From Burkholderiales bacterium (lineage in GTDB: Bacteria > Pseudomonadota > Gammaproteobacteria > Burkholderiales > Burkholderiaceae_E), in contig CP070753.1 of the NCBI GenBank assembly GCA_020348765.1, positions 1,809,791-1,816,754 of the forward strand: 6,964 nucleotides of DNA. Direction: 5' to 3'. The translations under genes were made by a program, and so were the position numbers. The notes below the pieces were generated by a model. The model did not search any database. It was not told the origin of the DNA and saw only the letters and a list, made by a program, of their open reading frames with translations. Below are positions 1 through 5,874 of the stretch, piece after piece (position 1 is the first letter of the stretch; the number at the start of each line of letters is the position of its first letter).

Positions 1-164
1 AGGCACCTCAACGAGTGGTCGACGAGCGCAAGGCTCTGGTGTCGCAACGTGCGCGTCGGGCGCTGGCAGAGATCGACGGCGAGGGCTATCTCGATTCGCT
101 GAAGGCGCGCTCGGAGGTCGAGCGCTACGAGTCGAGGATCCTGGGCGAGTCCGAGGCCCGCTAG
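1..164 (+). CDS. C-terminal end of an unidentified protein (5' end outside the window)
   Basis: An open frame enters from the left edge (first complete codon at position 3) and ends at a TAG at 162-164, giving 53 residues. The visible tail has no Cys and is rich in Arg, Glu and Lys, with a pattern that looks helical (for example RKALVSQRARRALAEI), followed by GYLDSLKARSEVERY. A charged helix followed by a short '(F/Y)L-x-x-L-(K/R)-A-(K/R)-x-x-V-E' end is reminiscent of the C-termini of SurA/PpiD-like parvulin peptidyl-prolyl isomerases. That is only a resemblance in a short tail and I do not name the gene on it. The frame is supported by sensible amino-acid composition and GC at third positions. 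It is convergent with the selenouridine synthase gene, with a 38-base gap that contains GC-rich palindromes. Confidence 0.55.
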   Translation, partial: APQRVVDERKALVSQRARRALAEIDGEGYLDSLKARSEVERYESRILGESEAR

Positions 165-187
165 CCCGCGCGCCGGTCCGGGCGCCG

Positions 188-227
188 GCGCCGATCGGCG
201 CGTCAGCGAACCGAGGCCGAAGCCTCG
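188..227. terminator. Hairpin cluster between convergent genes, possible bidirectional terminator
   Basis: Two inverted repeats sit where the first gene and mnmH converge. GCGCCGATCGGCGC is a perfect 14-base palindrome at 188-201. CGAGGC and GCCTCG (212-217 and 222-227) form a six-pair stem with a four-base loop. Read on the minus strand, the direction of mnmH, the loop is TTCG closed by C-G, the very stable cUUCGg tetraloop often found in bacterial terminators. The second stem lies inside the last codons of mnmH. Neither hairpin is followed by a clear T-run, so intrinsic termination is not demonstrated; mRNA 3'-end protection is an alternative. Confidence 0.3.
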
Positions 228-1324
228 CCCTTGCGCGCCCCGGCGGCGGTGCGCACCGTGACGTCGTGGCGGGCGCGTAGCGCCCGCGCAGTCGCTTCGC
301 GCGCGCGGGCATCGGTCACGTCGAGCCCGAATGCCGGTGCCGCATCGATGGCACCGAAATTGCGCCGTATCGCGCGGTCGTACGCCGGGTCGTAGTGATC
401 GGCCAGCAGGCGCTCGACGAACCGCTGCCAGTGGCCGCGCTCTGCCAGCGCTTTCCACTCGGCGATCCTTTCGCGTCCGTGCAGCGGCACCAGGCAGTCG
501 AGTTGCCGGAACAGGGCGACCCGATCGACCGTGAAATGCGAGTACTCGGCCAGCAGGAACGCGGCGCGCTCCGAAACGCCGGCCTCGATCCGAGCGCACG
601 GTGCCGCGCGAATGCGGCGCATCAGCGCATCGGGCACGTGCAGGCGCCCCACACGCTTGCTCTCGGATTCGACGAACATGACCCGGCTCGGGTCGGCGCG
701 TCGCAGCCGGTCCCACAGGCGCGATTCGAACATCTTCTGTGACGGTTGCGGGTCGCCGGGCAGATCGCCGAGCACCGAGCCGCGGTGCGCGGCCAGCCGC
801 TCCAGGTCGAGCACCTGCGCGCCGTCGGCCTCGAGCGCTTCGAGCAGGCGGCTCTTGGCGCTGCCGGTGCGGCCGGCCAGTACGACGAATGCCTGTGCCT
901 GCGCCAGGCGCTCCAGCTCGCCGGGAATGCGTCGACGGTAGGCACGGTAGCCGCCGTCGAGCACCGAAGTGGGCCAGCCCACGCGCGCCAGGACGGTGGC
1001 CAGTGCCCCGGAACGCTGCCCGCCGCGCCAGCAGTAGACGAGCGGCCGCCAGTGACGCGGGCGATCGGCCAACCGGGTCTCGAGCAGTTGGGCGATGTTG
1101 CGCGAGACCAGCGCGGCGCCGCGCCGCGCGGCCGCGAACGCCGACTCGCGCGCGTGCAGCGTGCCGATCTCTGCCCGCTGCGCATCGTCGAGCACCGGAC
1201 AACTCGATGCGCCCGGTACGTGATCTTCGGCGAACTCGGACGGGCTGCGCACGTCCAGGATGGCATCGAAGCGTTCGGGGGCGGCGAGGAATGTGTCGAT
1301 GTCGACGCGCTGCGGTTCTTTCAT
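203..1324 (-). CDS. mnmH: tRNA 2-selenouridine synthase MnmH/SelU
   Basis: The predicted 373-residue cytoplasmic enzyme replaces the 2-thio group of wobble uridine 34 in tRNAs (Lys, Glu, Gln type) with selenium, using selenophosphate and passing through a geranylated intermediate (known of the family, formerly SelU/YbbB). Residues 1-130 form a rhodanese domain: ILDVRSPSEFAEDHVPGA at 22-39, and YCWRGGQRS with Cys98 at the position of the essential Cys97 of E. coli. Residues 145-373 are a P-loop domain with GRTGSAKS at 151-158, then the family blocks HRGS (180-183), PQPSQKMFES (192-201) and FVESESKRVG (217-226). Length is normal. I chose the ATG at 1324 (MKEPQ...), because the 13 extra in-frame upstream residues are not family-like and would cover the promoter candidate. 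The upstream Shine-Dalgarno is weak. The P-loop has Ala where Gly usually precedes Lys. It is divergent from the DUF1178 gene. selD, which would supply selenophosphate, is not in the window. Confidence 0.95.
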   Translation of the reverse strand: MKEPQRVDIDTFLAAPERFDAILDVRSPSEFAEDHVPGASSCPVLDDAQRAEIGTLHARESAFAAARRGAALVSRNIAQLLETRLADRPRHWRPLVYCWRGGQRSGALATVLARVGWPTSVLDGGYRAYRRRIPGELERLAQAQAFVVLAGRTGSAKSRLLEALEADGAQVLDLERLAAHRGSVLGDLPGDPQPSQKMFESRLWDRLRRADPSRVMFVESESKRVGRLHVPDALMRRIRAAPCARIEAGVSERAAFLLAEYSHFTVDRVALFRQLDCLVPLHGRERIAEWKALAERGHWQRFVERLLADHYDPAYDRAIRRNFGAIDAAPAFGLDVTDARAREATARALRARHDVTVRTAAGARKGEASASVR

Positions 1325-1346
1325 GCCTGGGCTCGCACTGCGGACC

Positions 1347-1352
1347 ATTCTA
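1347..1352 (-). promoter_or_regulatory. Candidate -10 element for mnmH
   Basis: On the minus strand this reads TAGAAT, one mismatch from TATAAT, in an otherwise very GC-rich gap. It would start transcription about 15 bases before the mnmH ATG, giving a short leader. I do not see a good -35 hexamer at 16-18 bases, so the call rests on the -10 and its position. Confidence 0.35.
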
Positions 1353-1473
1353 GCCCGGCCCATGGGTCGGCTCGCCGGTGCGCCCGGAGCGGGGCGCGGC
1401 GCGCCATGTCCGCGAACGCCTGGCGCGCCCGGGCCTGGGTCGGGTCTTGCTGCTGCGCCCGCGCGAATCGACG

Positions 1474-1479
1474 TACAAT
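1474..1479 (+). promoter_or_regulatory. Candidate -10 element for the DUF1178 gene
   Basis: TACAAT, one mismatch from the consensus -10, lies 21 bases before the ATG at 1501. Transcription would begin near 1486, leaving a leader of about 15 bases. The nearest TTG-type -35 (TTGCTG, 1447-1452) is 21 bases away, which is too far; at 17 bases there is only TGCTGC (1451-1456). The element stands out against the surrounding GC-rich sequence. Confidence 0.45.
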
Positions 1480-1500
1480 CCGATTGATGGACGGGTGCCG

Positions 1501-1956
1501 ATGAAAGTCTTCAATCTGCAGTGCGATCATGAGCACGGCTTCGAGGGCTGGTTCGGCTCGGAGGACGACTTCCGGCGTCAGCGCGAGCGCGGGTTGCTCG
1601 AGTGCCCGCTGTGCGGAAGCACGACGGTGCGCCGCGTGCCGGCCGCTCCGCGGCTGAACCTGAGCGCCGGTGGCGGGGAGCGGCGAGCCGCGCAGCCCGA
1701 CGTCGAGGCCGCGCAGGCTCCGTCGGCGGCGCAGGTGCAGGACCTGTGGCTGCGGTTGGCACGACGCATCGTCGCCAGCACCGAGGACGTCGGCGAGCGC
1801 TTCGCCGAGGAAGCCCGCCGCATCCACTACAAGGAAGTGCCCGAGCGCGGCATTCGAGGCACGGCGACCAGCGAGCAGGCACGCGAGCTCACCGACGAGG
1901 GCATCGAGGTCTTCGCCTTCCCGCTGCCGGAGGCCGCCAAGAAGCCCCTGCAGTGA
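1501..1956 (+). CDS. DUF1178 family protein with a zinc-ribbon-like N-terminus
   Basis: A 151-residue protein of the conserved but uncharacterised DUF1178 family, common in alpha- and betaproteobacteria; no biochemical function is known to me. The N-terminus carries the family signature MKVFNLQC...HGFEGWF, with Cys8, His12, Cys35 and Cys38 (CPLCGS) placed as a likely zinc-binding knuckle. A variable, Ala/Gln/Pro-rich linker follows at about 52-77. A conserved C-terminal block then contains GERFAEEARRIHYKE and the acidic end TDEGIEVFAFPLP. There is no signal peptide or membrane segment, so it is predicted cytoplasmic. The ATG at 1501 is chosen because family members begin M-(I/K)-V-F; the open frame continues upstream, but that would run through the promoter candidate. 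GGACGG a few bases upstream is a modest ribosome site. The gene stands alone, divergent from mnmH and convergent with the GST gene. Confidence 0.9.
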   Translation: MKVFNLQCDHEHGFEGWFGSEDDFRRQRERGLLECPLCGSTTVRRVPAAPRLNLSAGGGERRAAQPDVEAAQAPSAAQVQDLWLRLARRIVASTEDVGERFAEEARRIHYKEVPERGIRGTATSEQARELTDEGIEVFAFPLPEAAKKPLQ

Positions 1957-2013
1957 GGCCGCCCGGCTGAGCTCGCTTCCGGCTTGAGTGCGGCGCGCGC
2001 AAGCCCGGGCGCC

Positions 2014-2047
2014 AACCGGTGCCGGTTCGGGTCGGCGTGATGCCGAC
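2014..2047. terminator. Two small hairpins between convergent genes
   Basis: The 112-base gap 1957-2068 holds no gene. It contains AACCG/CGGTT (2014-2018 and 2023-2027, four-base loop) and, immediately after, GTCGGC/GCCGAC (2031-2036 and 2042-2047, five-base loop). Their location between the ends of the DUF1178 gene and the leftward operon suggests a shared transcription-end region. Neither stem has a flanking T-run on either strand, so the terminator call is weak. Confidence 0.3.
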
Positions 2048-2068
2048 GCGCACCGACGAGGCCCCGGA

Positions 2069-2719
2069 TCAGGTCGGCAGAACCGGGCGCTGGTGCTCGA
2101 TCAGCACCTGCAATCCGCGCTTGACGGACGGCCGCTCGGCGATCGTTTCGAACCAGCGCTTGACGTTCGGGTAGTCGTCCAGCGAGATGCCCTGTCGCGG
2201 GTGCGATCGCGCCCACGGCCAGATCGCGACGTCGGCGATCGTGTACTGTCGCCCGGCGACGTAGGCGCCAGTGCGAGCGAGCTGGCCGTCGAGCACCTCG
2301 TACAGGCGCTGGGCCTCGTCGGTGTAGCGCTCGATCGCGTACGGGATCTTCTCGCGCGCAAAGGCACGGAAGTGATGGGTCTGACCGAGCATCGGGCCGA
2401 AGCCACCCATCTGCCACATCAGCCACTGCAGCATCTGGTACCTGCCGCGTACCGTGCGCGGCATCAGCCGTCCGGTCTTGGCAGCCAGGTAGATCAGGAT
2501 CGCACCGGACTCGAACAGCGCCATCGGCTTGCCGTCCGGGCCGTCCGGGTCGACCATGGCAGGGATCTTGTTGTTCGGGCTGATCGCCAGGAAGTCGGGT
2601 CGGTACTGGTCACCGGCACCGATGTTGATCGGGTGCACCGCGTACGCAAGGCCGCACTCCTCGAGCATGATGTGCACCTTGTGGCCGTTGGGCGTCGGCC
2701 AGGTGTAGAGGTCGATCAT
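2069..2719 (-). CDS. Glutathione S-transferase, YfcG-like (Nu-class type)
   Basis: A 216-residue cytoplasmic protein of normal GST length. The N-terminal thioredoxin-fold domain (about 1-85) begins MIDLYTWPTPNGHKVHIMLE, matching the YfcG pattern in which Thr9 and Asn11 of TPNGHK sit at the active site in place of the Tyr/Ser/Cys of other classes. SPNNKIPAMVDPDG (47-60) includes the cis-proline Ile52-Pro53, and Glu70-Ser71 is the usual glutathione-glutamyl binding pair. The all-helical C-terminal domain (about 90-216) includes the N-capping motif YTIADVAIWPW with Thr160 and Asp163. YfcG-type enzymes have glutathione-dependent disulfide reductase and modest peroxidase activity; the substrate here is unknown. 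The start lies two bases after the acyl-CoA dehydrogenase stop (TGA-GC-ATG) without a strong Shine-Dalgarno, so translational coupling is likely. It is the last gene of the leftward operon. Confidence 0.9.
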   Translation of the reverse strand: MIDLYTWPTPNGHKVHIMLEECGLAYAVHPINIGAGDQYRPDFLAISPNNKIPAMVDPDGPDGKPMALFESGAILIYLAAKTGRLMPRTVRGRYQMLQWLMWQMGGFGPMLGQTHHFRAFAREKIPYAIERYTDEAQRLYEVLDGQLARTGAYVAGRQYTIADVAIWPWARSHPRQGISLDDYPNVKRWFETIAERPSVKRGLQVLIEHQRPVLPT

Positions 2720-2721
2720 GC

Positions 2722-3990
2722 TCAGGCCCCGCGCGCCTGTGCAGCCGAGCTGCGGGCCGTCGCGCCCGGCACCTCCGAGTGGCGCGCCAGCTCGAGCTTG
2801 GCGATCGCGTTTCGGTGCACCTCGTCCGGCCCGTCGGCCAGGCGCAGCGTGCGCTGGTGCGCGTACATGTAGGCGAGCGGGAAGTCCTGCGACACGCCAC
2901 CGCCGCCGTGCGCCTGGATCGCCCAGTCGATGATCTGGCAGGCGATGTTCGGTGCGACCACCTTGATCATCGCGATCTCGGCCTTGGCGACCTTGTTGCC
3001 GACGGTGTCCATCATGTAGGCGGCCTTCATCGTCAGCAGCCGCGCCTGGTCGATCATGCAGCGCGCCTCGGCGATGCGCTCGTGCCACACGGACTGCTCG
3101 GAGATGCGCTTGCCGAATGCGACCCGGTTCGACAGGCGCTTGCACATGGTCTCGAGCGCGCGCTCGGCCGCGCCGATCGATCGCATGCAATGGTGGATGC
3201 GCCCCGGTCCGAGGCGGCCTTGCGCGATCTCGAACCCGCGTCCCTCGCCCAGCAGCATGTTGCCCGCCGGGACGCGCACGTTCTCGAGCAGCACTTCCAT
3301 GTGCCCGTGCGGCGCGTCGTCGTAGCCGAACACCGACAGGGCCCGCTTGATCGTGATGCCGGGCGCTTCGGACGGCACCACGATCATCGACTGCTGCGAA
3401 TGCCGCGGCGCTTGCGGGTCGGTCTTGCCCATCACGATCAGCACCTTGCAGCGCGGGTCTCCGGCACCGGAGGACCACCACTTGCGCCCGTTGAGCACGT
3501 AGTGATCCCCGTCGCGCTCGATGCGGCACTGGATGTTGGTGGCATCCGAGGAGGCCACCTCGGGTTCGGTCATCAGGAACGCGGAGCGGATCTCGCCCGC
3601 GAGTAGCGGATCGAGCCAGGCACGTTTGATCTCCTCGCTCGCATAGCGCTCGAGCGTCTCCATGTTGCCGGTGTCGGGCGCCGAGCAATTGAAGACTTCA
3701 GGCGCGAAATGCACGCGCCCCATGATCTCGCACAGCGGCGCGTAGTCCAGGTTCGAGAGCCCTTCGGGAACCCGCGGCGAGCGCGGCAGGAACAGGTTCC
3801 ACAGTCCGGCCTCGCGCGCCTTGGGCTTGAGCTCCTCGACCACGCGCGTGGGCAGCCACGGATCACCCTTGCGCCTGTTCTCGGCGATCTCCTCGTGGAA
3901 CCGGTGCTCGTTCGGGTACACGTGCCGATCCATGAAGGCCGTCAGCCGCTGCTGCAGTTCTTTCGTGCGTTCAGAGAGTTCGAAGTCCAA
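2722..3990 (-). CDS. Acyl-CoA dehydrogenase, ACAD10/ACAD11 (LvaC-like) type
   Basis: A 422-residue FAD-dependent acyl-CoA dehydrogenase. The N-terminal helical domain covers about 1-130. [18 protein letters not shown] (138-155) and WWSSGAGD (171-178) are flavin and substrate-binding segments at the start of the beta domain. [20 protein letters not shown] (258-277) opens the C-terminal helical domain, which ends with [20 protein letters not shown] (359-378) and LADGPDEVH (384-392). The last motif typifies the ACAD10/ACAD11 group. It puts Asp386 where the catalytic Glu of medium-chain acyl-CoA dehydrogenase lies (alignment by eye). ACAD10/11 and LvaC convert 4-phosphoacyl-CoA to 3-hydroxyacyl-CoA, so that reaction is the best guess; ordinary branched or long-chain dehydrogenation is the alternative. 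The start is TTG at 3990, five bases after GGAGG; the next Met (residue 20) would remove a conserved helix, and upstream in-frame sequence only overlaps the kinase gene. It follows the kinase gene by 32 bases. Confidence 0.93.
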   Translation of the reverse strand: MDFELSERTKELQQRLTAFMDRHVYPNEHRFHEEIAENRRKGDPWLPTRVVEELKPKAREAGLWNLFLPRSPRVPEGLSNLDYAPLCEIMGRVHFAPEVFNCSAPDTGNMETLERYASEEIKRAWLDPLLAGEIRSAFLMTEPEVASSDATNIQCRIERDGDHYVLNGRKWWSSGAGDPRCKVLIVMGKTDPQAPRHSQQSMIVVPSEAPGITIKRALSVFGYDDAPHGHMEVLLENVRVPAGNMLLGEGRGFEIAQGRLGPGRIHHCMRSIGAAERALETMCKRLSNRVAFGKRISEQSVWHERIAEARCMIDQARLLTMKAAYMMDTVGNKVAKAEIAMIKVVAPNIACQIIDWAIQAHGGGGVSQDFPLAYMYAHQRTLRLADGPDEVHRNAIAKLELARHSEVPGATARSSAAQARGA

Positions 3991-3993
3991 GAT

Positions 3994-4000
3994 TTCCTCC
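3994..4000 (-). promoter_or_regulatory. Strong ribosome binding site fixing a TTG start
   Basis: On the minus strand this reads GGAGGAA, with the GGAGG core ending five bases before TTG at 3990. It is the best Shine-Dalgarno match I noticed in the window and supports TTG as the true start of the acyl-CoA dehydrogenase. It lies in the 32-base gap after the kinase stop. Confidence 0.75.
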
Positions 4001-4022
4001 GTTGGGTCGGATCGCGCGCCGC

Positions 4023-5105
4023 TCAGGCGCCGACACGGCGCGCGAACTGCCAGCCCATGTTGGCCAGCGGGCGCACGCGCCGGCCCTGCTCGGCCGCGTG
4101 TGCGCTCGCGGCCGTGCCCTCGACGACCCGCTTCATGATGCCCTGCAGGATCGCGGCCAGCCGAAACGCGTTGTAGGCCAGATAGAAGTCCCAGTGGCGC
4201 AGGGTTTCGGCGCCGTCTCGTCCGGTGCGCTCGCAATAGCGGCGCACGTAGCTCTGCTCGTCCGGGATGCCCAGTGCGCCGAAGTCCAGTCCCTTGATGC
4301 CGCGAAACTGGCCCGGGTCGATGTGCCAGGCCATGCAGTGATACGAGAAGTCGGCCAGCGGATGGCCGAGCGTCGACAGCTCCCAGTCGAGCACCGCGCG
4401 TACGCGTGCCTGTCCGGGGTCGAAGATCAGGTTGTCGAGCCGGTAGTCGCCGTGCACGATCGTGGTCTCGTCGTCACTCGGGATGTTTTCTGGCAGCCAC
4501 GCGATCAGGCGATCCATCTCGTCGATGCTCTCGGTCTCGGACAACTGGTACTGCTTGCTCCAGCGGTTGATCTGGCGGGCAAAGTAGTTGCCCGGCTTGC
4601 CGAAGTCGCCGAGTCCGACCGCCTCCGGCCGTACCGCATGCAGCGCCGCGATCACGCGGTTCATCTCGTCGTAGACGGCGCCGCGTTGTGCCGGGCTCAT
4701 GTCCGGCAGGCTCTGGTCCCACAGCACCCGCCCGTCGACGTGCTCCATCACGTAGAAGGCGCGCCCGATGATGTCTTCGTTCTCGCACAGGCAGTACACC
4801 CGCGCGACCGGCACGTCGGTTCCGGCCAGAGCGGCCTGCACCCGGTACTCGCGCTCGACCGCGTGCGCAGACGGAAGCAGTCGCGCCACCGGCGCGGGCT
4901 TGGAGCGCATCACGTAGGTGCGTTCGGGTGTCGATAGCAGGTAGGTCGGGTTGGACTGTCCGCCGCGGAACTGCTCGACCGTCAGCGGGCCGGCGAAGCC
5001 CTCGATGCTGCGTGCCAGGTAGTCGGACAGGGCATCGACGTCGAAGCGCAGCCGCTCGGGCACTGGCATGGTGCCGGTGAAGACCTGCTCGTCCAAATTG
5101 CTCAA
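4023..5105 (-). CDS. APH-fold phosphotransferase, ACAD11 N-domain/LvaA-like acyl-CoA kinase
   Basis: A 360-residue cytoplasmic kinase-like protein of the aminoglycoside phosphotransferase/choline kinase fold. [14 protein letters not shown] (46-59) is the glycine-rich nucleotide loop and YVMRSKP (64-70) carries the probable ATP-binding Lys. [12 protein letters not shown] (218-229) is the catalytic loop, with Asp220 as base and Asn225 as metal ligand. [15 protein letters not shown] (239-253) supplies the metal-binding Asp240, equivalent to the DFG Asp. This sequence type is the one fused to the dehydrogenase in ACAD10/11, where it phosphorylates the 4-hydroxyl of hydroxyacyl-CoA; LvaA does the same in levulinate degradation. 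Antibiotic resistance is unlikely given this context. I take the start as TTG at 5105, behind GGAGG with a four-base spacer. The ATG at residue 13 (5069) is the alternative, but it would lose the FTGT segment that I recall as typical of this family and has a poor ribosome site. Confidence 0.92.
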   Translation of the reverse strand: MSNLDEQVFTGTMPVPERLRFDVDALSDYLARSIEGFAGPLTVEQFRGGQSNPTYLLSTPERTYVMRSKPAPVARLLPSAHAVEREYRVQAALAGTDVPVARVYCLCENEDIIGRAFYVMEHVDGRVLWDQSLPDMSPAQRGAVYDEMNRVIAALHAVRPEAVGLGDFGKPGNYFARQINRWSKQYQLSETESIDEMDRLIAWLPENIPSDDETTIVHGDYRLDNLIFDPGQARVRAVLDWELSTLGHPLADFSYHCMAWHIDPGQFRGIKGLDFGALGIPDEQSYVRRYCERTGRDGAETLRHWDFYLAYNAFRLAAILQGIMKRVVEGTAASAHAAEQGRRVRPLANMGWQFARRVGA

Positions 5106-5109
5106 CCGC

Positions 5110-5114
5110 CCTCC
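5110..5114 (-). promoter_or_regulatory. Ribosome binding site for the kinase TTG start
   Basis: On the minus strand this reads GGAGG, four bases before TTG at 5105. The spacer is slightly short, but the match is full and no comparable site precedes the alternative ATG at 5069. Confidence 0.6.
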
Positions 5115-5139
5115 GCGCTCTCGGTGACCGCCTGGTGCG

Positions 5140-5145
5140 ATTCTA
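5140..5145 (-). promoter_or_regulatory. Possible internal -10 element before the kinase gene
   Basis: In the 49-base gap between phosphatase stop and kinase start, the minus strand reads TTTAGAATCGC. Its TAGAAT hexamer is the same as the one before mnmH. A start here would give a separate kinase-dehydrogenase-GST transcript with a leader of roughly 28 bases. No -35 is recognisable at 16-18 bases, so this is weak. Confidence 0.2.
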
Positions 5146-5154
5146 AACGAGGCG

Positions 5155-5874
5155 CTACCGGGCTCGCGCCTCGACGCCGGCCAGGTACTGCATGATCAGC
5201 CGCTCCATCGTGGTCTGGCGCGCGTCTGCCAGCAGCAGATCGTATGGGGTCAGGTTGGCATAGCGGAGCACCCAGTCGCGCGGCCGCTCCGCGACGTCGA
5301 TCGCGTTGATGCAGGCAGGCGCCTGCTGGAAGCCGGCGAGCAGGGTGCGCGTGCCGGTCAGCGCGCGCGACAGGATGACCCGGTTGACGCCGCCGTGCAG
5401 CACCATCAGCATCGTCTGCCAACTGCGGTCGGCGATCGCGTCGTCCAGCGCCGGCAGCACGCGGTCCAGCATCTCGCCGACCGACTCGCCGCCCAGATAG
5501 CGGGTCGACTCGGCGACCACGCCCTCGAACGGTGCCAGAAAGGCGTCGCGCAGCCGATCGGGCGCGATCGCTTCGGGCGAGCCCGATCGCAGCTCGCGCA
5601 GCCGGGCATCGCGCTCGATCTCGACCTGTTGGTCGCAGCGCGCGAGCACGCGCTCGGCAGTCTGCACCGTGCGCGGCAAACCGCTGGTGAGCACGCGGTC
5701 GAACCGCACCCGCTGCGACGCGAACAGCGCGCCGGCCGCGTCGGCCTGCACCAGGCCCTCGTCGGTCAATGCCACCCGTTCCGGGTCGGGTCGCTCGCCG
5801 AGGGGCCCGAAGTAGCTGACGCTGGCATGGCGCATCAGGTACAGGCGCCGCCGGGCCGGGGGCTCGAAGCGCAT
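5155..5874 (-). CDS. Histidine phosphatase family protein (phosphoglycerate mutase-like)
   Basis: A 239-residue protein of the histidine phosphatase superfamily. LYLMRHASVSY (11-21) contains the phospho-accepting His16 with Arg15; the third residue is Ala rather than the usual Gly of RHG, a change seen in some branches. SGLPRTVQTAE (64-74) holds the phosphate-binding Arg68, RELRSG (93-98) provides the acidic Glu94, and MVLHGGVNRVIL (157-168) holds the second catalytic His160. All core residues are present, so it should be active, most likely as a phosphatase rather than a glycolytic mutase given its length and context. The ATG at 5874 overlaps the stop of the upstream dehydrogenase by one base (TGATG), with GAGGA just before it, indicating coupled translation. 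The substrate is unknown. Its place between a hydroxyacyl-CoA dehydrogenase and a hydroxyacyl-CoA kinase suggests a phosphorylated metabolite of the same pathway, which is inference. Confidence 0.9.
   Translation of the reverse strand: MRFEPPARRRLYLMRHASVSYFGPLGERPDPERVALTDEGLVQADAAGALFASQRVRFDRVLTSGLPRTVQTAERVLARCDQQVEIERDARLRELRSGSPEAIAPDRLRDAFLAPFEGVVAESTRYLGGESVGEMLDRVLPALDDAIADRSWQTMLMVLHGGVNRVILSRALTGTRTLLAGFQQAPACINAIDVAERPRDWVLRYANLTPYDLLLADARQTTMERLIMQYLAGVEARAR

Noticed and set aside
1447..1452. TTGCTG as a -35 partner of the TACAAT at 1474-1479
   Set aside because: The spacer would be 21 bases, outside the usual 16-18.
746..1504. A 252-codon plus-strand open frame opposite mnmH
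   Set aside because: Antisense shadow; mnmH carries all its family motifs on the other strand.
2779..3606. A 275-codon open frame on the plus strand opposite the acyl-CoA dehydrogenase gene
   Set aside because: It is the complement shadow of a well-supported gene in GC-rich DNA; its translation shows no recognisable motif and it lacks a convincing ribosome site.
2069..3688. Open frame running from the GST gene far into the dehydrogenase region, which might suggest a GST fusion
   Set aside because: Upstream of the Met at 2719 the frame is an out-of-frame reading of the dehydrogenase gene with no family match; the GST starts cleanly at 2719.
3991..4236. N-terminal extension of the dehydrogenase frame to 4236
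   Set aside because: It would overlap the end of the kinase gene in another frame, and a strong Shine-Dalgarno sits right before the TTG at 3990.
4002..4937. A 311-codon plus-strand open frame opposite the kinase gene
   Set aside because: Same reason: antisense shadow of a gene with intact catalytic motifs, with His/Val/Arg-rich low-information translation.
4023..5105. Kinase as an aminoglycoside resistance enzyme
   Set aside because: The fold is shared, but the sequence type and the adjoining acyl-CoA genes point to the ACAD11/LvaA-like group.
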